NCBI GenBank assembly: GCA_963700745.1
Contig: CAVOYT010000012.1
Coordinates: forward strand, 310,001-374,000
DNA from: UBA10649 sp963700745
GTDB taxonomy: Bacteria; Actinomycetota; Actinomycetes; S36-B12
Reading direction: 5' to 3'
DNA: 64,000 bases
Positions 28,869-37,020 of this stretch are shown in pieces. A model generated the notes under the pieces. The model saw only the letters and a program-made list of their open reading frames with translations, had not been told where the DNA came from and made no database searches. The position numbers were made by a program, and so were the translations under genes. Positions within the stretch are counted from its first letter, which is position 1; every line of letters starts with the position of its first letter.

Positions 28869-30302
28869 CTACAGGTCGACGGCGAAGTACTGCGTCTCGA
28901 GGAACTCGTGGATGCCGGCGAAGCCGCCCTCGCGACCCAGCCCCGACTCCTTCATTCCGCCGAACGGCGCGGCCGGGTCTGACGCGAGGCCGCGGTTGAC
29001 CGCGACCATCCCCGACTCCATGCGGCGGGCGAGCTTCACGCCAGTTCCCGGGTCCTTCGCGAAGACGTACGAGATCAGGCCGTACTCGGTGTCGTTCGCC
29101 ATCCGCACGCCCTCGTCCTCGTCCGCGAAGGTGACGATCGGGGCGACCGGGCCGAAGACCTCGTTCGTCGTGAGCGTCGAGCCGTGCACCACGTCGCGGA
29201 CCACATAGGGAGCGATGAAGGCGCCCAGCTCGGGGATGTCCGATGCCGGCTTCGCGATGACGCCCTCACCGACGGCCTGCTGGAGGAGCTCGAGGATCTT
29301 GTCGCGCTCCTTGACCGACACCATCGCGCCGAGGTCGTTGCCCGCGTCGATCCCGGGACCGACCTTGAGGTCGGCGAACGCGCTCTCCAGCTTGGTCGTG
29401 AACTCCTCGGCGAGTGACTCGTGGACGTAGAAGCGGTTCGCGGCGGTGCAGGCGGCACCGCCGTTGCGCATCTTCGCGATCATGGCGCCGGCGACGGCGT
29501 CGTCGACGTCAGCGCCCTCGAAGGCGATGAACGGCGCGTTGCCGCCGAGTTCCATGGATGACGGGAGCACCCGCTCGGCGGTCTGCTTCAGCAGCATCTT
29601 GCCGACGAACGTGGAGCCGGTGAAGGACAGCGTCGCGATGCGGGGATCGGCCAGGATCGCCTCGGACACCGGTCCGGTCTGCGTCGTGGTGATGATGTTC
29701 ACCACGCCGGCAGGGGCGCCGGCGCGCTGGAGCACGTCGCCGATCCACAGCGCGGTCAGCGGCGTCTCCCCCGCCGGCTTGAGCACGGCGGTGCAGCCGG
29801 CAGCCAGCGCGGGGGCGAGCTTGCGGGTCGCCATCGCGGCCGGGAAGTTCCACGGGGTGATCATGTAGGCGACGCCCATGGGGCGGTGGTCCGTGATGAT
29901 CGTCTTGTCCCGGCTCGGGGAGTAGCGGAAGTCGCCCTCGATACGGGACGCCTCCTCGGAGAACCAGCGGAAGAACTCGGCGGCATATGTCGCCTCACCG
30001 AGCGCATCACGCCAGGCCTTGCCGTTCTCCAGTGAGATGATCCGGGCACAGGTCTCGAGCTCCGCCGTCATGATCTCGAAGGCGCGGCGCAGGATCTCGG
30101 CCCGCTGGCGGGCGGGTGTCACCGACCACGTCTGGAACGCGTCGTACGCTGCACCCACGGCATCCAGGCCCTCGGAGACCGACGCGTCGCCGATCTCGGC
30201 CAGCACCGTGAAGGTGGCCGGGTCGATGACCTGAAGTCGCTTCTCGGTCTGCTGCCATTCCCCGCCGATCAGCAGACCGGTGGGCGCGGTGAGCGACGAC
30301 AT
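28869..30302 (-). CDS. NAD(P)-dependent aldehyde dehydrogenase, succinate-semialdehyde type
   Basis: 477 residues, intact. Motifs: TPWNFPAAMATRK, SFTGSTFVGK, the general-base Glu in MELGGNAPF, the nucleophile Cys in GGAACTAANRF, and EVFGPVAPI. The AAEFFRWFSEEA helix and the VNRGLASDPAAPFGGMKES ending are characteristic of the GabD/SSADH subgroup. It is a close paralogue of the gene at 58166 (same AEFFRWFSEEA and NRG-SDPAAPFGG blocks). Sits beside sdhCDAB, the complex that uses succinate, the expected product. Confidence 0.85.
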   Translation of the reverse strand: MSSLTAPTGLLIGGEWQQTEKRLQVIDPATFTVLAEIGDASVSEGLDAVGAAYDAFQTWSVTPARQRAEILRRAFEIMTAELETCARIISLENGKAWRDALGEATYAAEFFRWFSEEASRIEGDFRYSPSRDKTIITDHRPMGVAYMITPWNFPAAMATRKLAPALAAGCTAVLKPAGETPLTALWIGDVLQRAGAPAGVVNIITTTQTGPVSEAILADPRIATLSFTGSTFVGKMLLKQTAERVLPSSMELGGNAPFIAFEGADVDDAVAGAMIAKMRNGGAACTAANRFYVHESLAEEFTTKLESAFADLKVGPGIDAGNDLGAMVSVKERDKILELLQQAVGEGVIAKPASDIPELGAFIAPYVVRDVVHGSTLTTNEVFGPVAPIVTFADEDEGVRMANDTEYGLISYVFAKDPGTGVKLARRMESGMVAVNRGLASDPAAPFGGMKESGLGREGGFAGIHEFLETQYFAVDL

Positions 30303-30363
30303 AGTGTCCTCCAGGGTGCGGGATGAGGGTTTGAGCCTACCGATGCGCTTACCATGGAGCGCG

Positions 30364-31564
30364 ATGCGAAGACTCCATCATGGACACCCCCGCCTGGCCG
30401 GATTGGCCGCTGCGGCGCTGGCGCTTGCCCTCGGCGTCCTGATTCCCACCAGCGCCGCTGCCGAGACCATCGGCGGCGAGCAGCTCGGCCACACCAAGCG
30501 CACCGTCAGTCTCCAGCCCGGGGCCGATCCCCTCCCGGAGGTCTGGGCAGAGACATGGATCCTGGCCGACGCCGACACCGGCGAGGTGCTCGCGCAGAAG
30601 GGGTCGCACGTCCAGCGGGCGCCCGCCAGCACCCTGAAGATGCTCACGGCCCTTGCCGTCATGCCCAACACCACCCCGGAGGCCGAGTACGTGGCCACCC
30701 GGCGCGCTGCGACGATCTACGGCGCGCGAGTCGGGCTGAAGCCTGGCAAGACCTACACCATGGACCAGCTCTGGTACGCCGTCTTCCTGCCCAGCGCGAA
30801 TGACGCGGCGATCGCGGTCGCCGAGGCGAACGGCGGCGTGAAGCACACCATCAAGCTGATGAACGCCGTCGCCGCCGACCTGAACGCCCGCGACACCGTC
30901 GCCAGGAACACCAGTGGCCTGGACGCGCCCGGCCAGCTGTCGAGCGCCTACGACCTCGCCCTGATCGCTCGAGCCGGGCTCCAGCGTCCCGACTTCGCCC
31001 GCTACGCGAGCACCCCTCGGGCCGAGTTCCCGAACGTCAAGGGCAAGGGCAACCACCCGATCTACTCCACGAACCGCCTCCTCCTGCACGGCTGGAAGGG
31101 GATGATCGGGGTCAAGACCGGCTTCACCACGAAGGCCGGACGCACCTACGTCGGGGCCGCGACGCGCGAACGGGCGGACCCTCATCGTCTCCCTGATGGG
31201 CGTCCACGAGGCCAGCGAGACGGCCGCCAAGAAGCTGCTGTCCTGGGGGCTGGCGAACGCCGACAAGGTCACGCCCATCGGCACACTGGTCGAGCCCGGC
31301 CCCCTCGACACTCGCGCCGAGCCCGACGAGACCCCCGCCTCGACCGACGGCGCGACGAACACCTCGTCCAGCGGGACGACGACCACCCGCGGCGCCAGCA
31401 GTCACAGCGAGGACGCGGCAGCGACCGCAGCGGAAGCCACGTCCGAGCCCTCGGGGGTGTCCAGTGCGGTGCTCATCGGCGCTCTGGCGCTCGCCGCCGG
31501 TTCCGGCGCCGCGATCGTGGTCCGGCGGCGACCGTCGAGGCCGAAGGGTCGGCACGCCGCCTGA
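30364..31564 (+). CDS. D-alanyl-D-alanine carboxypeptidase (PBP, S11 family), one frameshift
   Basis: About 400 residues. Signal peptide (AGLAAAALALALGVLIPTSAAA). The three penicillin-binding motifs are in order: STLK (nucleophile Ser), SAN, and KTG. A Thr/Ser/Ala-rich stretch leads to a C-terminal transmembrane segment (AVLIGALALAAGSGAAIVV) and a basic RRRPSRPKGR tail that anchors it to the membrane. Frame breaks once near 31175, after the KTG motif. Trims peptidoglycan pentapeptides outside the cell. Resembles mycobacterial DacB1, which keeps the same map position. Confidence 0.88.
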
Positions 31565-31571
31565 CCTCGCC

Positions 31572-32102
31572 CTAGGCGCCGCGGAAGTCGAACTCGCGCA
31601 CCAGGCACCAGGTCCCGTCAACGAACTCGTGCAGGCCCATCGAACCGACCGTCATGGTGGCGCGGAACCCGGACAGCTCCTCGAACACCCGGTCGAGGTC
31701 GGCCTCGTCCACGTCATGCGCGATGGTCACGTGCGGGTGGAACGGGAAGCGCACATCGACGGCCAGGTCCCCCGAACGGACTTCGCGCTCGAGCTGCTCG
31801 CAGGCGGAGATGCCCTCGGACACTGCCACGAACACGACGGGCGACACCGGGCGGAAGGTCCCCGTCCCCTGCAGGGTCAGCCGGAACGGTGGCGTCCGGT
31901 CGGCGACGTCCGCCAGGTGCCGGATGACATGGACGAGGACGTCGTCGTCGACCTCGAACGGCGCCATGATCGTCACGTGCGCCGGCATGTCGGCGGGGTC
32001 CGGGGTCAGTCCCGCCCGCGCCGCGTCGAGCGCAGGTCCGTAGGGCGGCGGGATCTCGACGACGACCCCGAGGGTGTGGCCGCTTCCCGCGGCAGCGGTC
32101 AA
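31572..32102 (-). CDS. 2'-5' RNA ligase/2H phosphoesterase family protein
   Basis: 176 residues. Two HxT/S motifs, AHVTIMAPF and HPHVTIAHD, are the paired catalytic histidines of the 2H fold. The only in-frame start before the domain is TTG at 32102, whose bases overlap the trpS stop, so translation is coupled. Likely hydrolyses a cyclic phosphodiester in RNA or a nucleotide. Exact substrate unknown. Confidence 0.75.
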   Translation of the reverse strand: MTAAAGSGHTLGVVVEIPPPYGPALDAARAGLTPDPADMPAHVTIMAPFEVDDDVLVHVIRHLADVADRTPPFRLTLQGTGTFRPVSPVVFVAVSEGISACEQLEREVRSGDLAVDVRFPFHPHVTIAHDVDEADLDRVFEELSGFRATMTVGSMGLHEFVDGTWCLVREFDFRGA

Positions 32103-33118
32103 TCCCGGTCCAGCGGGACGAAGCCGACCCGCTGGTACACGTCGTCCAACGTCGCGGCCGCCGTGCTCCGGGCCTTGTGCGCGCCGATCGTCATCAGCCG
32201 ACGCAGCTCGGCCGGATCCCCCATCAGCTCGTGCACCCGCTCGCGGAACGGCCGCACCGCCTCGACCACGATCTCCGCGGTGTCCGTCTTCAGGTCGCCG
32301 TACCCGCGCCCGGCGTAGGCCTCGACGAGCTGGTCGATCGTCCGGCCGGTGAGGGCCTGCTGGATCGTCAGCAGGTTCGATACTCCCGGCTTGCGCTCGG
32401 GGTCGAACACGATGTCGCGCTCGGAATCGGTGACCGCGCTCTTGATCTTCTTCGTCAGCGTCTTGTCGTCGTCGAGGATGAACGCGCATCCCGCCGCGCT
32501 GGACTTGCTCATCTTTGCCGACGGGTCCTGCAGGTCCAGGATCTTGGCCGTCTCCTTGACGATCAGGGGCTCGGGGACCGTCAGCGTCTCGCCGAACTTC
32601 GCGTTGAACCGCTGCGCGAGATCGCGAGTGAGCTCGAGATGCTGACGCTGGTCCTCGCCCACGGGGACGGCGTCCGCCTGGTAGATGAGGATGTCGGCCG
32701 CCTGAAGGATCGGGTAGGTGTAGAGCCCGACCGTCACGCGGGACGCGCCCTCCTTCTGCGACTTGTCCTTGAACTGGGTCATGCGGCCGGCCTCGCCGAA
32801 GCCGGTCTGGCATTCCAGGACCCACGCCAGCTGGCTGTGCTCGGGGACCTGGCTCTGGACGAAGACGGTCGAGTGCTCCGGATCGAGTCCGATGGCCAGC
32901 AGCTGGGCGAACGACGCGTAGGTGCGCTGCCGTAGTTGCTCGGGATCGTGGTCGACGGTGATGGCGTGCTGGTCCACGACGCAGTAGTAGGCATCGTGGG
33001 TCGCCTGCAGTCGCACCCACTCCCGCAGTGCGCCGAGGTAGTTGCCGAGGTGGAAGGCGTCCGCGGTCGGCTGGATGCCGGACAGGACACGCGGCGGCCG
33101 GGCGTGCTGGGGGGTCAT
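32099..33118 (-). CDS. trpS: Tryptophanyl-tRNA synthetase
   Basis: 339 residues, class Ic. The HIGH-like motif is FHLGNYLGAL and the KMSKS loop is present in full (SAKMSKSS). Also seen are GLYTYPILQAADILIYQAD and VGEDQRQHLELTRD, typical of TrpRS. ATG 33118 chosen; ATG 33136 is an in-frame alternative that would overlap the upstream gene. Neither has a good ribosome-binding site, which fits coupling to the HlyC gene ending at 33123. Confidence 0.95.
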   Translation of the reverse strand: MTPQHARPPRVLSGIQPTADAFHLGNYLGALREWVRLQATHDAYYCVVDQHAITVDHDPEQLRQRTYASFAQLLAIGLDPEHSTVFVQSQVPEHSQLAWVLECQTGFGEAGRMTQFKDKSQKEGASRVTVGLYTYPILQAADILIYQADAVPVGEDQRQHLELTRDLAQRFNAKFGETLTVPEPLIVKETAKILDLQDPSAKMSKSSAAGCAFILDDDKTLTKKIKSAVTDSERDIVFDPERKPGVSNLLTIQQALTGRTIDQLVEAYAGRGYGDLKTDTAEIVVEAVRPFRERVHELMGDPAELRRLMTIGAHKARSTAAATLDDVYQRVGFVPLDRD

Positions 33119-33122
33119 GGCG

Positions 33123-34490
33123 TCATTGTGTCGCATGGGCGTCGGCGTCCGACGACCCCTCGTCGGCGGCCGTCGACGGCCCCTCAGCGGCATCCTCGTC
33201 ACCGAGTACCGGTCGCGACACACGGGTCACCCGCACGCGGGCGACGCGGCGACCGTCGAGCTCGATCACCTCGAACGAGTGCGCCCCCTCGACGACCTCA
33301 TCCCCGAGCAGCGGGACCCGGCCCAGCCTGGCGATGACGAACCCGGCGACCGTCTCGTACGGCCCCTCCGGCAGCTCGACCGCCGTCTCCTCCTCGAAGT
33401 CCTCAAGGTTGAGCAGGCCATCGACGGTCCACACCCCGAAGTTGCCGTGCTCATCGGCCGGGCGCTCGACGTCGTACTCGTCCTGGATGTCGCCGATCAG
33501 CTCCTCCACGAGGTCTTCCATGGTCACGATGCCGGCCGTGCCCCCGTACTCGTCCTCCACGATGGCCAGATGCTGGCGCAGCCGCCGCATCTCGGTGAGC
33601 GTGCTGAGGACCGCCTTGGACCCGGGGAAGGCCGTCACCTCGCGAGCCAGATCACCGACTCTGATCGAGCGGTCCGTCAGGTCCGGGGCGAGGATGTCGC
33701 GGATGTGGACGAAGCCGATGACGTCGTCGGCGGATCCCCGGATGACCGGGTAGCGGCTGTGCGGCTGGTCGGAGACGACCCGGGCGGCCTTGAACACCGG
33801 GGTGGAGGCATCGATGAAGTCGACCTCGGTCCGGGGCAGCATGACCTCCCGCAGCTCGCGGTCCCCCGCGGCGAAGACGTCGTCGATCAGCTCGCGTTCC
33901 TCCACCGTGAGGTCCTGGTGTGCCGCGACCAGGTCGCGCAGCTCCTCGCCGCTGATCTGCTCCTTGGCGCCGTGCGGGTCGATGCCGAACAGCCGCACGA
34001 TGGCGTCCGTCGCGACCGACAGCGCCACGATGAACGGCTTGAACAGCTTGGCGATGACATCGAGCGGGGCCGCGACGAACAGCGCGACCTTCTCCACCCG
34101 CTGCAGCGCGATGCGCTTGGGCACCAGCTCGCCGAGCACCAGGGAGATGTAGGCGATCACCACGGTGACGAGGATGAAGGCGAGCGTGTCGGCGAGTCCC
34201 TGGCCCATGCCCCAGCCGACGAACACCGGAGCCAGGACCGGCGCGATCGTCGAGGCGCCGAATCCGGCGGAGATGAACCCGGCGAGGGTGACGCCGACCT
34301 GTCCGGCGGCAAGGTAGCGGTTGGGATCGGCCGTGAGCGCGGCCAGCCGGCGCCCTCGACGGCTCTCCTCGGCCAGCCGCTGGACCTGGGATTCGCGCAG
34401 GGAGACGAGGGCAAGCTCGGCCGCCGCGAAGAAGCCGCCCAGCAGGACGAAGAACAGCACCACGAGGATGTTGACCCACAGGTCACTCAT
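33123..34490 (-). CDS. HlyC/CorC (CNNM) family membrane protein with CBS pair
   Basis: 455 residues. DUF21 membrane domain (~1-190, four hydrophobic segments, with GFFAAAELALVSLRE and LGELVPKRIALQ). Then comes a CBS pair (~205-330; MLPRTEVDFIDA, YPVIRGSADDVIGFVHIRDIL, YGGTAGIVTMEDLVEELIG). Last is the CorC_HlyC domain (~345-430). Low-complexity acidic C-terminal tail. The family handles Mg2+/Co2+ homeostasis. Start at ATG 34490, immediately before the first helix. Confidence 0.88.
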   Translation of the reverse strand: MSDLWVNILVVLFFVLLGGFFAAAELALVSLRESQVQRLAEESRRGRRLAALTADPNRYLAAGQVGVTLAGFISAGFGASTIAPVLAPVFVGWGMGQGLADTLAFILVTVVIAYISLVLGELVPKRIALQRVEKVALFVAAPLDVIAKLFKPFIVALSVATDAIVRLFGIDPHGAKEQISGEELRDLVAAHQDLTVEERELIDDVFAAGDRELREVMLPRTEVDFIDASTPVFKAARVVSDQPHSRYPVIRGSADDVIGFVHIRDILAPDLTDRSIRVGDLAREVTAFPGSKAVLSTLTEMRRLRQHLAIVEDEYGGTAGIVTMEDLVEELIGDIQDEYDVERPADEHGNFGVWTVDGLLNLEDFEEETAVELPEGPYETVAGFVIARLGRVPLLGDEVVEGAHSFEVIELDGRRVARVRVTRVSRPVLGDEDAAEGPSTAADEGSSDADAHATQ

Positions 34491-34518
34491 GCCACGGAAC
34501 CCTACTGCCCACTCACGA

Positions 34519-34582
34519 CGATGCCTCGTCACTCGTGGTCGGGTTCCGGCGTCCGGATCCCGCCACGAGTGACGAGGCATCG
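34519..34582. repeat. 64-base palindromic repeat, copy A
   Basis: Arms 34519-34538 and 34563-34582 are perfect 20-base inverted repeats (CGATGCCTCGTCACTCGTGG and complement). The inner part CGGGTTCCGG-CGT-CCGGATCCCG extends the stem, giving about 30 pairs. It lies between icd (stop 34593) and the HlyC gene (start 34490), both minus. A second copy with nearly the same arms is at 59643-59706, so this is a dispersed element, not just a local terminator. Confidence 0.85.
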
Positions 34583-34592
34583 GGTAGCGCTG

Positions 34593-35807
34593 CTAGGCCA
34601 TCGCCTTCTGCAGGTTCTCGTCGATCGAGGCGAGGAACTCCTGCGTGGTCTGCCACGGCTGGTCGCGGCCGATGAGCAGGGCGAGGTCCTTGGTCATCTT
34701 GCCCTCCTCGACCGTCTCGATGCAGACCCGCTCGAGCGTCTGAGCGAACGCGGAGACCGCCGGGGTGCCGTCGAGCTTGCCGCGATGCTCGAGGCCTCGG
34801 GTCCAGGCGAAGATCGACGCGATCGGGTTGGTCGAGGTGGGGTTCCCCTTCTGGTGCTCGCGGTAGTGGCGCGTGACGGTGCCGTGCGCGGCCTCGGCCT
34901 CGACGGTCTTGCCGTCCGGGGTCATCAGGACGGAGGTCATGAGGCCGAGCGAGCCGAAGCCCTGGGCGATCGTGTCGGACTGCACGTCGCCGTCGTAGTT
35001 CTTGCAGGCCCAGACGTAGCCGCCCTCCCACTTCATGGCGGCAGCGACCATGTCGTCGATGAGGCGGTGCTCGTAGGTGATGCCGGCCGCCTCGAACTCG
35101 GCCTTGAACTCGGTCTCGAACACGTCGGCGAAGATGTCCTTGAACTGGCCGTCGTAGGCCTTGAGGATCGTGTTCTTCGTCGACAGGTACACCGGGTAGT
35201 CGCGGTTGAGGCCGTAGCGCATCGACGCCCGGGCGAAGTCGCGGATCGACTCGTCGAGGTTGTACATGCCCATCGCGACGCCGCCGGACGGGAAGTCGTA
35301 GATGTCGAACTCCATCGGCGCGGAGCCGTCGTCGGGCGTGAAGGTCATCGTGAGGGTGCCTGCGGTCGGGACCTTGAAGTCGGTGGCCCGGTACTGGTCG
35401 CCGAAGGCGTGACGGCCGACGACGATCGGCTTGGTCCAGCCCGGCACCAGGCGCGGGATGTTGGAGATGATGATCGGCTCGCGGAAGATGACGCCGCCGA
35501 GGATGTTGCGGATCGTGCCGTTGGGCGACCGCCACATCTTCTTCAGGCCGAACTCCTCCACGCGGGCCTCGTCGGGCGTGATCGTGGCGCACTTCACGCC
35601 GACGCCGTACTTCTGGATGGCCTCGGCGGAGTCGATCGTGACCTGGTCGTCGGTGGCGTCGCGGTGCTCGATGCCGAGGTCGTAGTACTGCAGGTCGATG
35701 TCGAGGTACTTGAGGATCAGCTCGTCCTTGATGAACTGCCAGATGATCCGGGTCATCTCGTCGCCGTCGAGTTCGACGACCGGGTTCTCAACCTTGATCT
35801 TGCTCAC
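34593..35807 (-). CDS. icd: NADP-dependent isocitrate dehydrogenase, homodimeric type
   Basis: 404 residues, intact. Eukaryote-like dimeric IDH: VVELDGDEMTRIIWQ at the N-terminus, VKCATITPDEARVEEF, the substrate-binding SPNGTIRNILGG loop, and EAAHGTVTRHYREH with NADP-binding residues. GTG 35807 start lies five bases after AAGGAG; an in-frame GTG at 35813 lies inside the spacing and is less likely. Forms isocitrate to 2-oxoglutarate in the TCA cycle. Follows mdh on the same strand. Confidence 0.95.
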   Translation of the reverse strand: MSKIKVENPVVELDGDEMTRIIWQFIKDELILKYLDIDLQYYDLGIEHRDATDDQVTIDSAEAIQKYGVGVKCATITPDEARVEEFGLKKMWRSPNGTIRNILGGVIFREPIIISNIPRLVPGWTKPIVVGRHAFGDQYRATDFKVPTAGTLTMTFTPDDGSAPMEFDIYDFPSGGVAMGMYNLDESIRDFARASMRYGLNRDYPVYLSTKNTILKAYDGQFKDIFADVFETEFKAEFEAAGITYEHRLIDDMVAAAMKWEGGYVWACKNYDGDVQSDTIAQGFGSLGLMTSVLMTPDGKTVEAEAAHGTVTRHYREHQKGNPTSTNPIASIFAWTRGLEHRGKLDGTPAVSAFAQTLERVCIETVEEGKMTKDLALLIGRDQPWQTTQEFLASIDENLQKAMA

Positions 35808-35820
35808 GTGCACTCCTTCT

Positions 35821-35907
35821 CGTTTCTCCCATAAAGCGGGACAAACAGACGAATCGGGGCCTTCGGGCGGGGTTCCTGTCCGGTTGTCCCGCAAAGTGGG
35901 AGAAACG
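35821..35907. repeat. Paired inverted copies of a TTTCTCCC-N6-CGGGA motif
   Basis: Arms 35821-35844 and 35884-35907 are inverted copies matching at 20 of 24 positions; only the central spacer of each arm differs. The region fills the gap between the mdh stop and the icd start (both minus), and one arm ends 13 bases from the icd GTG. The arm sequence is related to the tandem sites at 43513-43548 and 50045-50080. Terminator, REP-like element or operator are all possible. Confidence 0.7.
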
Positions 35908-35925
35908 GATAGGGAGTGGGTGGGG

Positions 35926-36883
35926 TCAGAGGTCCTTGACGTCGGCCTGCTTGGCCTTGACGGCCTCGTAGGCCTCCACGAGGAGTGCCTTCTCCGCGTC
36001 GGTGAGCGGCGTCTCGACGACCTTGCGGATGCCCTCGCGGCCGATCTCGGCCTCGACACCGAGGTACGCCCCCGCCAGCCCGTACTCGCCGTCGACCCAG
36101 GCACACACCGGCATGACGGTCCCGGCGTTCTGGTGCACGGCCTTGGCCATGCGGGCGGCCGCGGCCGACGGCGCGTAGTACGCGGAACCGGTCTTGAGCA
36201 GCGCGACGATCTCGGCGCCGCCGTTGCGGGTGCGGACGACGAGGTCGTCGATCTCCTCCGCGGACAGCAGGTCCGTCAGCGGCTTTCCGTCGACGGTGCA
36301 GGCCGAGGCGACCGGGACCATCGTGTCGCCGTGCGAGCCGAGGGTCAGCGTGGTGACGGAGCCGACCGGCACGCCCAGCTTCTCGGCGACGAAGTTGGTG
36401 AAGCGCGCGGTGTCGAGCATGCCGGCCTGGCCGATCACGCGGTGATGCGGGAAGCCGGTGACGATCTGGGCCAGTGCGGTCATCTCGTCCAGCGGGTTCG
36501 CCACATTGACGATGACGCAGTCGGGGGCGAACTTGGCGACGTTCTCCGCGACCTGCGCGCATGATCTTGGCGTTGGTCTCGATGAGGTCCATGCGGCTCA
36601 TGCCGGGCTTGCGCGGCAGGCCGGCGGTGATCACGACGATCTCCGAGCCCGCGATGGCCTCGTAGCCCTCACCGTTCGGGCCCGTGGTCTGGCCGACCAT
36701 CTTGGTCTCGTAGCCCTCGATCCACCGGGACTGGTTGATGTCGAGCGCGATGCCCTCGGGCTTGCCCTCGATGACGTCGGTCAGGACCACCGTCTCGAAG
36801 ATGTCGTACTCGGCGAGCCGCAGGGCGGTCGTCGATCCGTAGAAGCCTGCGCCGATTACTGAGACCTTGCCGCTGCGTGCCAT
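35926..36883 (-). CDS. mdh: Malate dehydrogenase, one frameshift
   Basis: About 319 residues, LDH-like MDH type. Rossmann loop GAGFYGSTTA, VITAGLPRKPGMSR (substrate-loop arginines), VNVANPLDEMT, IGQAGMLDTARF and the catalytic His in LGSHGDTMVP. Frame breaks once near 36558. TCA-cycle enzyme in an mdh-icd gene pair. A perfect 16-base palindrome lies 40 bases upstream of the start (36923-36938) and may control it. Confidence 0.93.
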
Positions 36884-36922
36884 GTCGAGGATGCGCCTTC
36901 CGGACGGGTGAACGGGGGAGAA

Positions 36923-36938
36923 ATCTTGACGTCAAGAT
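36923..36938. promoter_or_regulatory. Perfect 16-base palindrome upstream of mdh
   Basis: ATCTTGACGTCAAGAT reads identically on both strands, 40 bases upstream of the mdh ATG and inside the 137-base gap behind the xanthine dehydrogenase gene. The shape TCTTGA-N2-TCAAGA fits MarR-family operators. In S. coelicolor the MarR protein TamR is reported to control mdh and icd (recalled, not checked). No MarR gene is in the window. Confidence 0.6.
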
Positions 36939-37020
36939 ATCGCAGGTGGCCCGGTCGTGGCAGCGGCTGTCCGGTGGGCGAGACGAAGGCCACACCCGCC
37001 ACCCGGCCGTCGGGCTCGAC

